Source: Polyangiaceae bacterium
GTDB lineage: Bacteria; Myxococcota_A; Polyangia; Polyangiales; Polyangiaceae
Direction: 5' to 3'
Assembly (NCBI GenBank): GCA_016929495.1
Contig: JAFGIS010000587.1
Coordinates: forward strand, 1-34,838
Length of the DNA stretch: 34,838 nucleotides
Below the pieces are notes generated by a model. That model ran no database searches, had not been told where the DNA came from, and saw nothing but the letters and a program-made list of their open reading frames with translations. Below, piece after piece: positions 24,661 through 32,201 of the stretch. The position numbers and the translations under genes are program-made. The number at the start of each line of letters is the position of its first letter. The stretch's first letter is position 1.

Positions 24661-26064
24661 CTAGTTCTCCGGCACGAGCGTCGCACCGTCGACGCCGCAG
24701 AACTGAGCGTCGGGGTCGAACCGTTCGCCGCAGACGGGACAGATCTTCTGTGGCCTTGGCGGCGCAGGCGCGCTCGGGCCCGCGCAAGGAAGTCCGACGG
24801 TCGACATTGGGGAATACGGCACGGTCATTTCGGGCCCTGCGACGGCCGCAGGGCTGGTGCTGCCCGTCACCTGGCCACGCTGCCGGCCGCGCCGCACGAT
24901 GACCAGTCCGAGTCCTGCCAGGGCAACGGCGGCCGCCCCAATCACGGCCGCGAGCAAGTACCTGCGCGCTGGCGGCTCGCCCTGAGTCACCGTCGTGCGC
25001 GCACCGAGCGAACCTGAAGCAATGGCCGCTGCGGCGGTCTGCTGTGATTCGCCCGACTCGTCGAAACCACCCCGCCGGAGCAGAGCCTCGTAGCGCTCCT
25101 TGGACGCGATTTCGACCACCACTCTGACCGACTGTCCCCGCACGCTCGCGGTGAGCGCGACCTCCGTCTCCGGAGCGTCGTCGTTGATGGCAAGCAACCC
25201 AGGAGAAACGAAGCGGGCCGGCGAGTTCGGCTCGACGAGGCGCCAAGCAGGAAAGACCTTCCTCAGCGTACACCCGTGCGCATCGAGAACCAGGCTGCGG
25301 AACGCGAACCGCTCCCCAGGTCGCATGAGCTTGCGTGACGGACGCACCTCGAGTCGTGCAGGCGGGCCGGGCTGTTCGCAGCGCAGCGACTTGTTGGAAC
25401 CGGGAGGGCGCGACGGCCCAGCGACCTGCGGAGCCTCGGCTTCTGGCACCGCAGCGGATGGGCTGGACACAGGGCTCGGCGGCGCCTCTCCCACACGTTG
25501 GAGCAGCCGAAACGTTCGCGAGCGGCGTACGCTTGCCGTGCAGTTCTGTCCTTCGATGACGAACTGATACTGCCCTGTCTCGTCGAAGCTGATGGCGGTG
25601 TCGGTCGCGGAAATGGTCGTGATGATGCTGGCCTGACGCGGGTCGGTGGGCTGGGTTCTGCAGACCGTGCGCCAACCGCGCGTCCCGCCGACATGACCTA
25701 CTCGACTCAATCCTGGATACTGCTCCCAGCATTCCGTCGTCGAATACGTGCGCCCGCTCTCGCCGATGGCCAGCTCGCCGCCCTGCTGGGCGATGACGAC
25801 TGTACCTGCCGCTGCGCCTGGGCCGGTGGGTCGAGGCCCGCACGCAGCACCCCAGTCGCCGAAGTTCCACCGGCTCGTCATGGCAGAGGCCGACCAACGC
25901 CCGGAAAGCGTCGGTTGGTCCGCAGCTGCCGCGAGGCAGAAGATGGCCAGAAGCAGGACGACGGCCGACAGCGGGATCGCCCGCCCGAGACATGCCGCCC
26001 GCCGCCGAACTCGGGCAGCTAAGGACGGAAACGACGCTCGTGGATGCGCACGCAGGAGACTCAC
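24661..26064 (-). CDS. Secreted-domain/transmembrane protein with C-terminal zinc ribbon
   Basis: The protein is about 467 residues from the GTG at 26064; the frame runs to 26265 but only the GTG gives a reasonable N-terminus for the signal segment (RAIPLSAVVLLLAIFCLAAA). The middle has two beta-rich parts: one ending at FRLLQRV, with paired Cys (AACGPR, TECWEQYP, TVCRTQP, GQNCTAS), and one rich in strands after a Pro-rich linker (RLEVRPSRKLMRPGERFAF). A transmembrane helix (LLAAVIGAAAVALAGLGLVIV) and a C-terminal zinc-ribbon-like motif (ICPVCGERFDPDAQFCGVDG) follow, so the ribbon is cytoplasmic. The function is unknown. It is just upstream of lspA (37 bp), probably co-transcribed, and divergent from another zinc-ribbon membrane gene. 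Confidence 0.72.
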   Translation of the reverse strand: MSLLRAHPRASFPSLAARVRRRAACLGRAIPLSAVVLLLAIFCLAAAADQPTLSGRWSASAMTSRWNFGDWGAACGPRPTGPGAAAGTVVIAQQGGELAIGESGRTYSTTECWEQYPGLSRVGHVGGTRGWRTVCRTQPTDPRQASIITTISATDTAISFDETGQYQFVIEGQNCTASVRRSRTFRLLQRVGEAPPSPVSSPSAAVPEAEAPQVAGPSRPPGSNKSLRCEQPGPPARLEVRPSRKLMRPGERFAFRSLVLDAHGCTLRKVFPAWRLVEPNSPARFVSPGLLAINDDAPETEVALTASVRGQSVRVVVEIASKERYEALLRRGGFDESGESQQTAAAAIASGSLGARTTVTQGEPPARRYLLAAVIGAAAVALAGLGLVIVRRGRQRGQVTGSTSPAAVAGPEMTVPYSPMSTVGLPCAGPSAPAPPRPQKICPVCGERFDPDAQFCGVDGATLVPEN

Positions 26065-26210
26065 GTGTCTGGCACGGTATCGTATCCGCTCTTGCCATCG
26101 CAACCGGCAGCGTCGAAACACTCGCCTCCGTGTCGGCCGCACGACCTCTGCACGCGGCCGCAGAGATCGGGCAGCTGTACGCTCATGCCCACGAGTTCGG
26201 GATTCCGCGC

Positions 26211-26216
26211 TATAGT
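26211..26216 (+). promoter_or_regulatory. Candidate -10 element close to start codon
   Basis: TATAGT lies 9 bp before the ATG at 26226. No Shine-Dalgarno site lies between. If used, it would give a leaderless or nearly leaderless mRNA. No good -35 box was found. Confidence 0.28.
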
Positions 26217-26225
26217 CCCGGTGGC

Positions 26226-28595
26226 ATGACCGCCTGTCCGCACTGCGGCACCACCAATCTGCCACAGGCTGCGGCCTGTTCTAGCTGCGGGAAAGCTCTT
26301 GCCGCAGGCGGGGAAGGCCTCGCGTCCGACGACGGCCAGGGGACGGTGCTCCGTGTAGGGGCGCCGACACCTGGCTCGGACGAGCCCATCTCGGGCTCGC
26401 CGCTGTTCGACGCACCTGCACATGCACAGGGTCCAGATCGGCCCAGCGACCCGCCCCGTGAGCCCAACCCACCGGATTCGGACCCACCTCAGGTGCGGAC
26501 GGTCTTGAGCGTGACGCCTGCCACTCGAGCCGCAGAGGCGCCGTCGCCGCCGCGACCGGAGTCCCCGCTGGCCGCTCCAACGCAGAGCCTCTCGGGCACG
26601 GGACCGTTGACTGCGACGCCTGCGACTCGAGTCCCAGCCACAGCATCGCCGCCGCAGCCGCCGCACGCGAGACCGCCTCTCTCACAGACCATCTTGGGCG
26701 TGGCGCCGCTAGGAGTGACGCCTGCGACCCGAGCGCCGGACGCGCCATTGCCGCCCCCGCCGCCGGAGCCCTCGAACGCGCCTCACGCGCAAACGATCTT
26801 GGGCATGGCGCCGTTGGGCGTGGCGCCGTCGACTCGAGCACCCGACGCACCGCCCTCGCCGCCGGAGCCCTCGAACGCCCCTCATGCGCGGACCATCATG
26901 GGCGTGGCGCCGTCGGACCTGACGCCTTCGGCCGGAGCTGCAGGCATTCCCTCGCCGCCCCAGCCGCCTGCAGCGGCCCCTCAAGCACGGACCATCTTGG
27001 GCATGGCAGTCCCACAGCCACCTCTGGCCACCACGATGGCCACACCGCCAGATACCGTACGTGGTGGCTGGTCCGGACAGAGCGGAGGAACCCTGCTCAT
27101 CAGCGCGCAGCCGGTGCGAGCAAGGCTCGGTGCCGGCCCGGCTGGCACGCTTCGCTTCGAGCCGGTTCCCGGATCCGAGCCTCCCCCCTCCGCGCCTCCT
27201 TCTTCGGCGTCTGCTTTGACAGCGGACAAGAGAACGCTTCTGGGCGTCGCTCGTCCCGGGATTGCCCCCACCAGGCCACGCGAGCCGAAACCGCCGCCGG
27301 TTGTGAGCACTCCGCAGGAGCCTCAGTGGGGGAGCCTGCCGGGACCGACGCCGTCCGGCCTCGACCAACAACCCTGGTCGCAGGAGCCGCCCGCCGTGAG
27401 CCGTACTCCCCGGGCGCTCTGGATCGTCATCGGCGCTGCCTTTGCGCTCGTCGCCGTCGGCGTAGGTGCGCTGTGGTGGGTCTTCCGAGACCGAGGACCG
27501 ATTCGCGCACAGGCTGCTCTCGACGCCCAAGGCCGAGACGTATTGCAACTAGTATGCGCAAAGTGCGTGGACGGGACGACCGTGAAGTTCGGAACACAGA
27601 AGGCGATCTTCACCGCCCAGCAGGCAACCTTGCCTCTCTCGAAGCCCCTGCCCCTCGGCAACAGCTCGCTCGAGGTCGAGTTGTCACCGCCGAACAGCAG
27701 CTCGCACGAGCGCGTGTCCTTGAGTGTGCCCGTGTTGTTCCGGGTCCGGGGCGACCTGTCCGCGCTACAGCAAGATCCGCCGAAGATCGGCGTCGACATC
27801 GAGGCCCTCCCCGGCACTCGAGTCGTCGTGGATGGCCAGGACGTTAGCCTCTCCACGAACGGGACGGCCCGCTACGAAGTCGATGTGAGCAAGGACCTGA
27901 CGGGGCAGAATGCGAAGCTTGCCCGCCTGAAACGCACAGTGCGCTACAGCTTGACGCCGCCGGGCTCGGATGTGGCGGCAGGTCAAGTAGAGCTTCAGCT
28001 CGGAATCACACCGTTGCTGGTCCAGGCGCCCGGAGGCTCCATCGTGCTCGAGACCGCCGACTTCATGCTCGCGGGGCAGACCCTGGCCGGCGCGACGCTG
28101 AGCGTGAGCGGTCGTGCGATCCCGGTCGACGTCAGCGGACGTTTCGCTCAGCTGATGAATGTCTCGTCCGTTGGCGAGACGACCATACTCGTGCGGGCCA
28201 GCGCACCGGACCGCGCGCCCCGCCTGGTGCCGGTACGTGTGCGACGCGTGGAGAGCCTCAGAGCGGAGGCGAGGCGTTTGAAGCCACACTCGATCGGCAG
28301 CTATGGCGCGCTGGTCGCCACGGCGACGCCAAGCGCGGACGCGAGCGTGCTGGTGGACGGAACTGTGGTCGACGCGCGCCCGCAAGGACACACCACCGTA
28401 CTGCTGCTCGATGTTCCGTCCGGCTGCAAAGAGAGACCGTGCCTGGCACGCGTCCTCCACGGCGCCAGACTCGACCTCCGCAACGAGGAACACGTGGCCG
28501 TCGGCGGTCATGTGTCCAGAATCGTCGATGGACCGCGAGCCGGTTCCAGAATCCCGGAGCTCTGCGCGGACTTCGTGCTGAGCGAAGACCGCTAG
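26226..28595 (+). CDS. Zinc-ribbon, Pro-rich repeat, transmembrane protein with 'TILGVA' motifs
   Basis: The protein is 789 residues. The start at 26226 opens a double-Cys zinc ribbon (ACPHCGTTNLPQAAACSSCG); a longer frame to 25992 adds no domain. Residues about 30-400 are Pro/Ala-rich and hold seven copies of a short motif: GTVLRVG, RTVLSVT, QTILGVA, QTILGMA, RTIMGVA, RTILGMA and RTLLGVA, several followed by P-x-G-[VI]-[AT]-P. A transmembrane helix (ALWIVIGAAFALVAVGVGALWWVF) separates this cytoplasmic half from about 340 outer residues with strand-rich, PEGA-like parts (GTRVVVDGQDVSLSTNG; ASVLVDGTVVDARP). The invariant Thr suggests docking or phosphorylation sites for Ser/Thr-kinase/FHA partners, which is inference. 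It is divergent from the other zinc-ribbon gene and ends at an unusual inverted-repeat element. Confidence 0.78.
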   Translation: MTACPHCGTTNLPQAAACSSCGKALAAGGEGLASDDGQGTVLRVGAPTPGSDEPISGSPLFDAPAHAQGPDRPSDPPREPNPPDSDPPQVRTVLSVTPATRAAEAPSPPRPESPLAAPTQSLSGTGPLTATPATRVPATASPPQPPHARPPLSQTILGVAPLGVTPATRAPDAPLPPPPPEPSNAPHAQTILGMAPLGVAPSTRAPDAPPSPPEPSNAPHARTIMGVAPSDLTPSAGAAGIPSPPQPPAAAPQARTILGMAVPQPPLATTMATPPDTVRGGWSGQSGGTLLISAQPVRARLGAGPAGTLRFEPVPGSEPPPSAPPSSASALTADKRTLLGVARPGIAPTRPREPKPPPVVSTPQEPQWGSLPGPTPSGLDQQPWSQEPPAVSRTPRALWIVIGAAFALVAVGVGALWWVFRDRGPIRAQAALDAQGRDVLQLVCAKCVDGTTVKFGTQKAIFTAQQATLPLSKPLPLGNSSLEVELSPPNSSSHERVSLSVPVLFRVRGDLSALQQDPPKIGVDIEALPGTRVVVDGQDVSLSTNGTARYEVDVSKDLTGQNAKLARLKRTVRYSLTPPGSDVAAGQVELQLGITPLLVQAPGGSIVLETADFMLAGQTLAGATLSVSGRAIPVDVSGRFAQLMNVSSVGETTILVRASAPDRAPRLVPVRVRRVESLRAEARRLKPHSIGSYGALVATATPSADASVLVDGTVVDARPQGHTTVLLLDVPSGCKERPCLARVLHGARLDLRNEEHVAVGGHVSRIVDGPRAGSRIPELCADFVLSEDR

Positions 28596-28759
28596 CACCA
28601 GTGCCAGTCGGCGTGACTCCGGCCAACAGTTGCGCCGACTGGCCAGAAGACGAGGGGTGCCGCGAGGCAGATCGATGCAAGGTCAGCGGTTGTGCTCCGC
28701 CCACCCAAGCAGGGCGGAGCACAACCACTGGCCTCACTTCGGCCGAGCGGCACTGGTGC
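28595..28759. repeat. 165-bp element with 11-bp terminal inverted repeats and two internal hairpins
   Basis: The ends are GCACCAGTGCC (28595-28605) and GGCACTGGTGC (28749-28759), a perfect 11-bp inverted repeat. Inside are GCCAGTCGGCG/CGCCGACTGGC (28603-28613 and 28633-28643) and GGTTGTGCTCCGCCC/GGGCGGAGCACAACC (28688-28702 and 28712-28726). The second hairpin extends outward after one mismatch by GGTCAG/CTGGCC, giving 21 paired positions. It fills almost all of the gap between two genes on the same strand. It could be a MITE-like insertion or a three-way-junction RNA. Confidence 0.6.
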
Positions 28760-28789
28760 CCCGAGCTGACGGTGTGATAGGGAAGAAGC

Positions 28790-29416
28790 ATGAGCGAGGG
28801 TTCTTCTGCATCGAACGGCACCCAGTCGGTCGCGGTCAGCGAGGCTACCGAACCCACCGAGAAGGCTCGAGACTCCGTGGAGGAAATAGACGTCGAACCG
28901 GATCCGGTCGGCCCGCCCTTGCCCCCGAGTCTGCGCGTCAGAACGGCCAAGGATTCGACGGGCAAGCCCCTGGGTATCACCTCCAACGTGCCGCCGCCCG
29001 TGTGGCCCCCCAAGGTCGCGGCTGACGTGATGACCCGCAAGATCATCACCCTGCAGCAAGACGAGCCCATCGGCGATCTCGAGGCGAACATGAAGCGGTT
29101 CGGTTTTCGTCATCTGCCCGTGGTGGAGCAAGGCATGAAGCTCGTCGGGCTCATCTCCCGGACGGACATATTGCACGCACGGCTCGGCAGGCTCCCCGAC
29201 GGCAGCGCGGTCGACCTCGAGTCAAGTACCCCTGCGGGCAGAGTGATGCGCAAGAACGTCGTCGTCGCCAGGATCGACACGCCGCTGTCGACGGCTGGCC
29301 GCGTCATGCTGGACAAGAAACTCACGTGCCTGCCCGTCGCCCTGGAGGACGGAACGCTCGTCGGCGTGCTCACGAAGTCCGATTTCCTGAAGCTCGCCGT
29401 CGCGCTGATGAAGTGA
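28790..29416 (+). CDS. CBS-domain pair protein
   Basis: The protein is 208 residues. A disordered acidic N-terminus (about 1-70) is followed by two CBS domains at about 75-130 (VAADVMTRKIITLQQDEPIG, RHLPVVEQGMKLVGLISRTD) and about 148-207 (AGRVMRKNVVVARIDTPLS, CLPVALEDGTLVGVLTKSDF). CBS pairs bind adenine nucleotides such as AMP, ATP or SAM and sense energy state. No partner enzyme domain is fused, so it probably regulates another protein. GGGAAGAAGC precedes the ATG. It lies after the inverted-repeat element and before repeat copy C. The nearest neighbours do not reveal its target. Confidence 0.88.
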   Translation: MSEGSSASNGTQSVAVSEATEPTEKARDSVEEIDVEPDPVGPPLPPSLRVRTAKDSTGKPLGITSNVPPPVWPPKVAADVMTRKIITLQQDEPIGDLEANMKRFGFRHLPVVEQGMKLVGLISRTDILHARLGRLPDGSAVDLESSTPAGRVMRKNVVVARIDTPLSTAGRVMLDKKLTCLPVALEDGTLVGVLTKSDFLKLAVALMK

Positions 29417-29420
29417 GCTT

Positions 29421-29528
29421 CTGGTGCCCTGTCTGCGTGATTCGCCGCAGGGTCCGACGGCCTCGAACCGCGCGAAGCCGTCGAATCCTGCGGCGAATGC
29501 CCCCCGTCTGCGCCAGGAAACGGGCTGC
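29421..29528 (+). repeat. Intergenic palindromic repeat, copy C
   Basis: It aligns with copy B over the whole length. The palindrome spans 29440-29498: outer arm ATTCGCCGC with GCGGCGAAT, then AGG with CCT, then CGACGGC (29455) with GCCGTCG (29477), and TCG with CGA around a 7-nt loop. Where copy B has CGCTGC/GCAGCG, this copy has CGCCGC/GCGGCG, so both partners changed. It starts 5 bp after the stop of the CBS gene. Confidence 0.75.
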
Positions 29529-29757
29529 TACTCGGCCGTGCACGGTCGAGTTGGTCGGCTCGCTGTTCGGGGCGGATGATTCCGGTCGCGGCTTGCGGCT
29601 GATGCGCGACCACGGCCGATGTCCCGCGCGTGTCGGCAACGCGACCGGTCACCCCGGCGGCCCCGGCAGACACAAAAATGCTGAGCTATTCTGCTGCCTT
29701 GTGCTCCACGAGGCCACGGCCCCCCCCAAGGCGGCCCGGAGCTGCAGCCGCGAAGTG

Positions 29758-29795
29758 GGGAATTTTCCCGCCTACGCCAGCGTAGCTTTGGCTAC
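29758..29795. promoter_or_regulatory. Operator-like inverted repeats upstream of sigma-factor gene
   Basis: GGGAA-tt-TTCCC (29758-29769) and GTAGC-tttg-GCTAC (29782-29795) lie 50-90 bp before the sigma-factor start. Both are perfect short inverted repeats in a region otherwise free of genes. Either could bind a dimeric regulator or a sigma factor; there is no direct evidence. Confidence 0.35.
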
Positions 29796-29846
29796 ATTCA
29801 CGAGGCGACGCGGCTCTCCCAAGGTGGCCTGGTTCGCGTTCGGCAG

Positions 29847-30638
29847 ATGCAAGACGTCATCGAGAGAACCTTCCTCGAAGCCAGGCAGCACTGGTCGGGC
29901 TTGGAGCGCGTGACATTGGGCGACTACTCGGCGCATGTGACCACACTGGCGACCACGCAGACCGAGCTAGAGCGACACGGCGCCGATCTGTACCTCGCGC
30001 TTGCCTGCGGCGTGGCGGAACCTGCTGCGCTTCGGATCCTGGAGGACCGCTTCTTTCCCGCGGTGGACGAACAGCTGTCGCGCGCCGGCTTCGATGAGTC
30101 AGCCCGCAAAGACGTCTTCCAGCAAATGATGATGCATCTGTGCGCCGGACCAAGGCCCAGGATCTTGACCTACGCCGGAAGGGCAGGGCTGAGCTCCTGG
30201 CTTCGAGTGACTGCCATGCGCTTCGCACTCAACATGCAGGCATCCGCGTCCCACGGGGCCCAGCGGCAGCGCGAGTTGGCGGACCGTCTGCTCAATGAAG
30301 AAACCAGTCCAGAGCGGCATCTGGCTGCCGAAAAGGCACGTCCACTGTTCCAGTCGGCACTGGAGGAGGCCATCCGCAGCATATCCGATCGGGATCGGAC
30401 GTTGCTTCGCCTCTGTTTCGTGGACGGCCTCACCGTCGATGCCATCGGCAGCATGTACGGAGTCCATCGCGCAACAGCTGCCCGCTGGATCGCCGACATA
30501 CGCCGCAGAGTCCTTCAGCACGTCAGATCCCTGCTCGCGCATGAGCCCGGCCTCCACGCATCGGAGTTCGAGAGTCTGGCGCGCCTGGTGCGTAGCGAGC
30601 TCCACCTGACCCTGAAGCGCGTCCTCGGCGCCGCCTAG
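29847..30638 (+). CDS. Sigma-70 family (ECF-like) RNA polymerase sigma factor
   Basis: The protein is 263 residues. Region 2-like sequence lies at about 60-130 (LRILEDRFFPAVDEQL, ARKDVFQQMMMHLCAG, RAGLSSWLRVTAMRFALN), the last part being the helix that contacts the -10 element. Region 4 lies at about 165-225 (ALEEAIRSISDRDRTLLRLC, GLTVDAIGSMYGVHRATAARW), a clear helix-turn-helix. An extra tail of about 35 residues follows. This divergent type occurs in myxobacteria together with kinases. It would direct polymerase to an unknown regulon. No strong ribosome site precedes the ATG at 29847. The kinase gene begins 12 bp after the stop, so the two are co-transcribed. Confidence 0.85.
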   Translation: MQDVIERTFLEARQHWSGLERVTLGDYSAHVTTLATTQTELERHGADLYLALACGVAEPAALRILEDRFFPAVDEQLSRAGFDESARKDVFQQMMMHLCAGPRPRILTYAGRAGLSSWLRVTAMRFALNMQASASHGAQRQRELADRLLNEETSPERHLAAEKARPLFQSALEEAIRSISDRDRTLLRLCFVDGLTVDAIGSMYGVHRATAARWIADIRRRVLQHVRSLLAHEPGLHASEFESLARLVRSELHLTLKRVLGAA

Positions 30639-30650
30639 CTGCCAGCCGCC

Positions 30651-32201
30651 ATGCCGAACGCCTGCCCTTCGGAAGAGGATGTGGCTTGTTTCATCGAGGG
30701 CCGCGCTTCTGCGTCGACCGTCCAGTCCATTCTCGAGCATCTGGACAGTTGCACCGAATGTCGCATTCTGTTGGCAAACGCCCTACGCGGGTTCGATACG
30801 ACGCCTCGCGCGGGCGGCGCTGGAGGACTTCCCAAGACGTTCAGCGTCGGCGCTGTGATTGGCGGTAGGTACCGTATCGACCGCTTCATGTCGCGCGGGG
30901 GCATGGGCGAGGTCTATGCCGCCTGGGATCTCGAGCTCGACGAGGCCGTGGCGCTGAAGACGATTGTCTGCACGGGCCTCGATTCCTCAGGACTTGCTGG
31001 CCGACTTCGAGCGGAAGTGCAGCTGGCGCGGCGGGTTACCCATCCCAATGTCTGTCGGATCCTGGAATTCGGTGTGCACCGCCGGCGCTATCGGGAGCAG
31101 GACGAGTCCATCCCGTTCTTCACCATGGAGTTGCTCTCCGGTGTCACTCTGGCGGCATACATCGCCCGCAAGGGCCGTCTATCCGAACGCGAAGCGATAC
31201 GGATTGCGTCGCAGGTACTGGCCGGGCTGGACGCGATCCATTCGGCCGGCATCGTGCATCGGGATCTGAAACCGCAGAACGTGTTCATCGAACCGAGCCA
31301 GGACGCCGAGCCACGCGCTATCGTCATGGATTTCGGGCTCGCCCGGCGCGCCGATGCGATGGACTGGTCGACGAGCTCCACCGGCGGCGGCCCCGCCGGG
31401 ACGCCCGCGTACATGGCGCCGGAGCAGGGGCTCGGAGTCACGCCCTCCCCCGCCTGGGACATCTACGCCTTCGGTGTGCTGTTGTTCGAACTGCTCGCGG
31501 GCAAGCTGCCGTTCAGAGTCGAGACCGAGGCCGGCGTGGCGCTCGCACGGCGCGACGAGGCGGCCCCTCCGTTGTCGTCGGTTTTGTCCGGCGTGCATCC
31601 AGCGCTCGAAGCCATCGTTGCTCGTTGTCTCGAACGCGAACCCTCACGGCGTTTTGCGGCCGGCTCGGAGATCCTCCGTGCGCTCTCCGTGATCCCTCGA
31701 CGCCCTCGTCCGAACCACGGATCCTACTGGCTGCTCCCCCTGGCGGCGCTCGTCGTCATCGGGCTCGCGGCCTGGTGGTCGGCGTCGTCACCCGGAACGT
31801 CCGCCCCGACCAGCCCCGAGCCGACCAACGCCCGCCGTGGGCCGCCGGCGCACGCGGCAGCGCCGGAGATGGGAGACTCGGTGCGGTCGGAACCAGGCCG
31901 CGGCTCGTCAACGCCGTCCGCGCAACCGACCCCCATCTCGAGTGCTGCCGCCGGGGCCAACGAGAACGAACCCGGTGGCCAAGACCCGGCGCGAACTCAA
32001 GGCCCGAGCACGGGTGGCAGCGTCGTCTCCCCGCGCGCTCGACGTGGGGCGGTCTCTGCTGTAGCTGCGCAGCGAGCGGACTCGCGGGGGCCGACCGCTG
32101 CGACGCAGATCAGCGCGCCACCTGCAGACGCTGGTGATGACGATCTCGCTATCCCCTCTTTCGTTCGAAGTCCGGCCGTACGACGGAGCGTGGAACCATG
32201 A
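30651..32201 (+). CDS. Ser/Thr protein kinase with N-terminal zinc finger and transmembrane helix
   Basis: The protein is 516 residues. Residues 1-45 form an anti-sigma-type zinc finger (zf-HC2): EDVACFIEG, then HLDSCTEC with His30, Cys34 and Cys37. The kinase domain (about 68-345) has the Gly loop MSRGGMGEVYAAWD, Lys103 in VALKT, the catalytic loop VHRDLKPQNVFI (Asp205), DFG (Asp227) and YMAPEQG, so it should be active. A transmembrane helix (WLLPLAALVVIGLAAWW) at about 360-376 is followed by a Pro/Ser/Ala-rich tail of 140 residues. The zinc finger would be cytoplasmic and could hold the co-encoded sigma factor, with kinase activity as the switch; that is inference. The stop overlaps the next start (ATGA). 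Confidence 0.92.
   Translation: MPNACPSEEDVACFIEGRASASTVQSILEHLDSCTECRILLANALRGFDTTPRAGGAGGLPKTFSVGAVIGGRYRIDRFMSRGGMGEVYAAWDLELDEAVALKTIVCTGLDSSGLAGRLRAEVQLARRVTHPNVCRILEFGVHRRRYREQDESIPFFTMELLSGVTLAAYIARKGRLSEREAIRIASQVLAGLDAIHSAGIVHRDLKPQNVFIEPSQDAEPRAIVMDFGLARRADAMDWSTSSTGGGPAGTPAYMAPEQGLGVTPSPAWDIYAFGVLLFELLAGKLPFRVETEAGVALARRDEAAPPLSSVLSGVHPALEAIVARCLEREPSRRFAAGSEILRALSVIPRRPRPNHGSYWLLPLAALVVIGLAAWWSASSPGTSAPTSPEPTNARRGPPAHAAAPEMGDSVRSEPGRGSSTPSAQPTPISSAAAGANENEPGGQDPARTQGPSTGGSVVSPRARRGAVSAVAAQRADSRGPTAATQISAPPADAGDDDLAIPSFVRSPAVRRSVEP

Larger units (their letters stand above)
29417..29846. other. 430-bp intergenic region with repeat copy C and sigma-operon upstream sites
   Basis: There is no gene here. 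Its left quarter is repeat copy C. The rest, which includes an AT-richer patch (gacacaaaaatgctgagc), leads to the sigma-factor start at 29847, and two small inverted repeats lie 50-90 bp before that start (listed separately). Confidence 0.5.

Noticed and set aside
29440..29498. Coding capacity of the palindromic repeat
   Set aside because: Copies B and C translate similarly in some frames, but indels shift the frame and no start codon or ribosome site is shared, so the similarity is at the nucleotide level.
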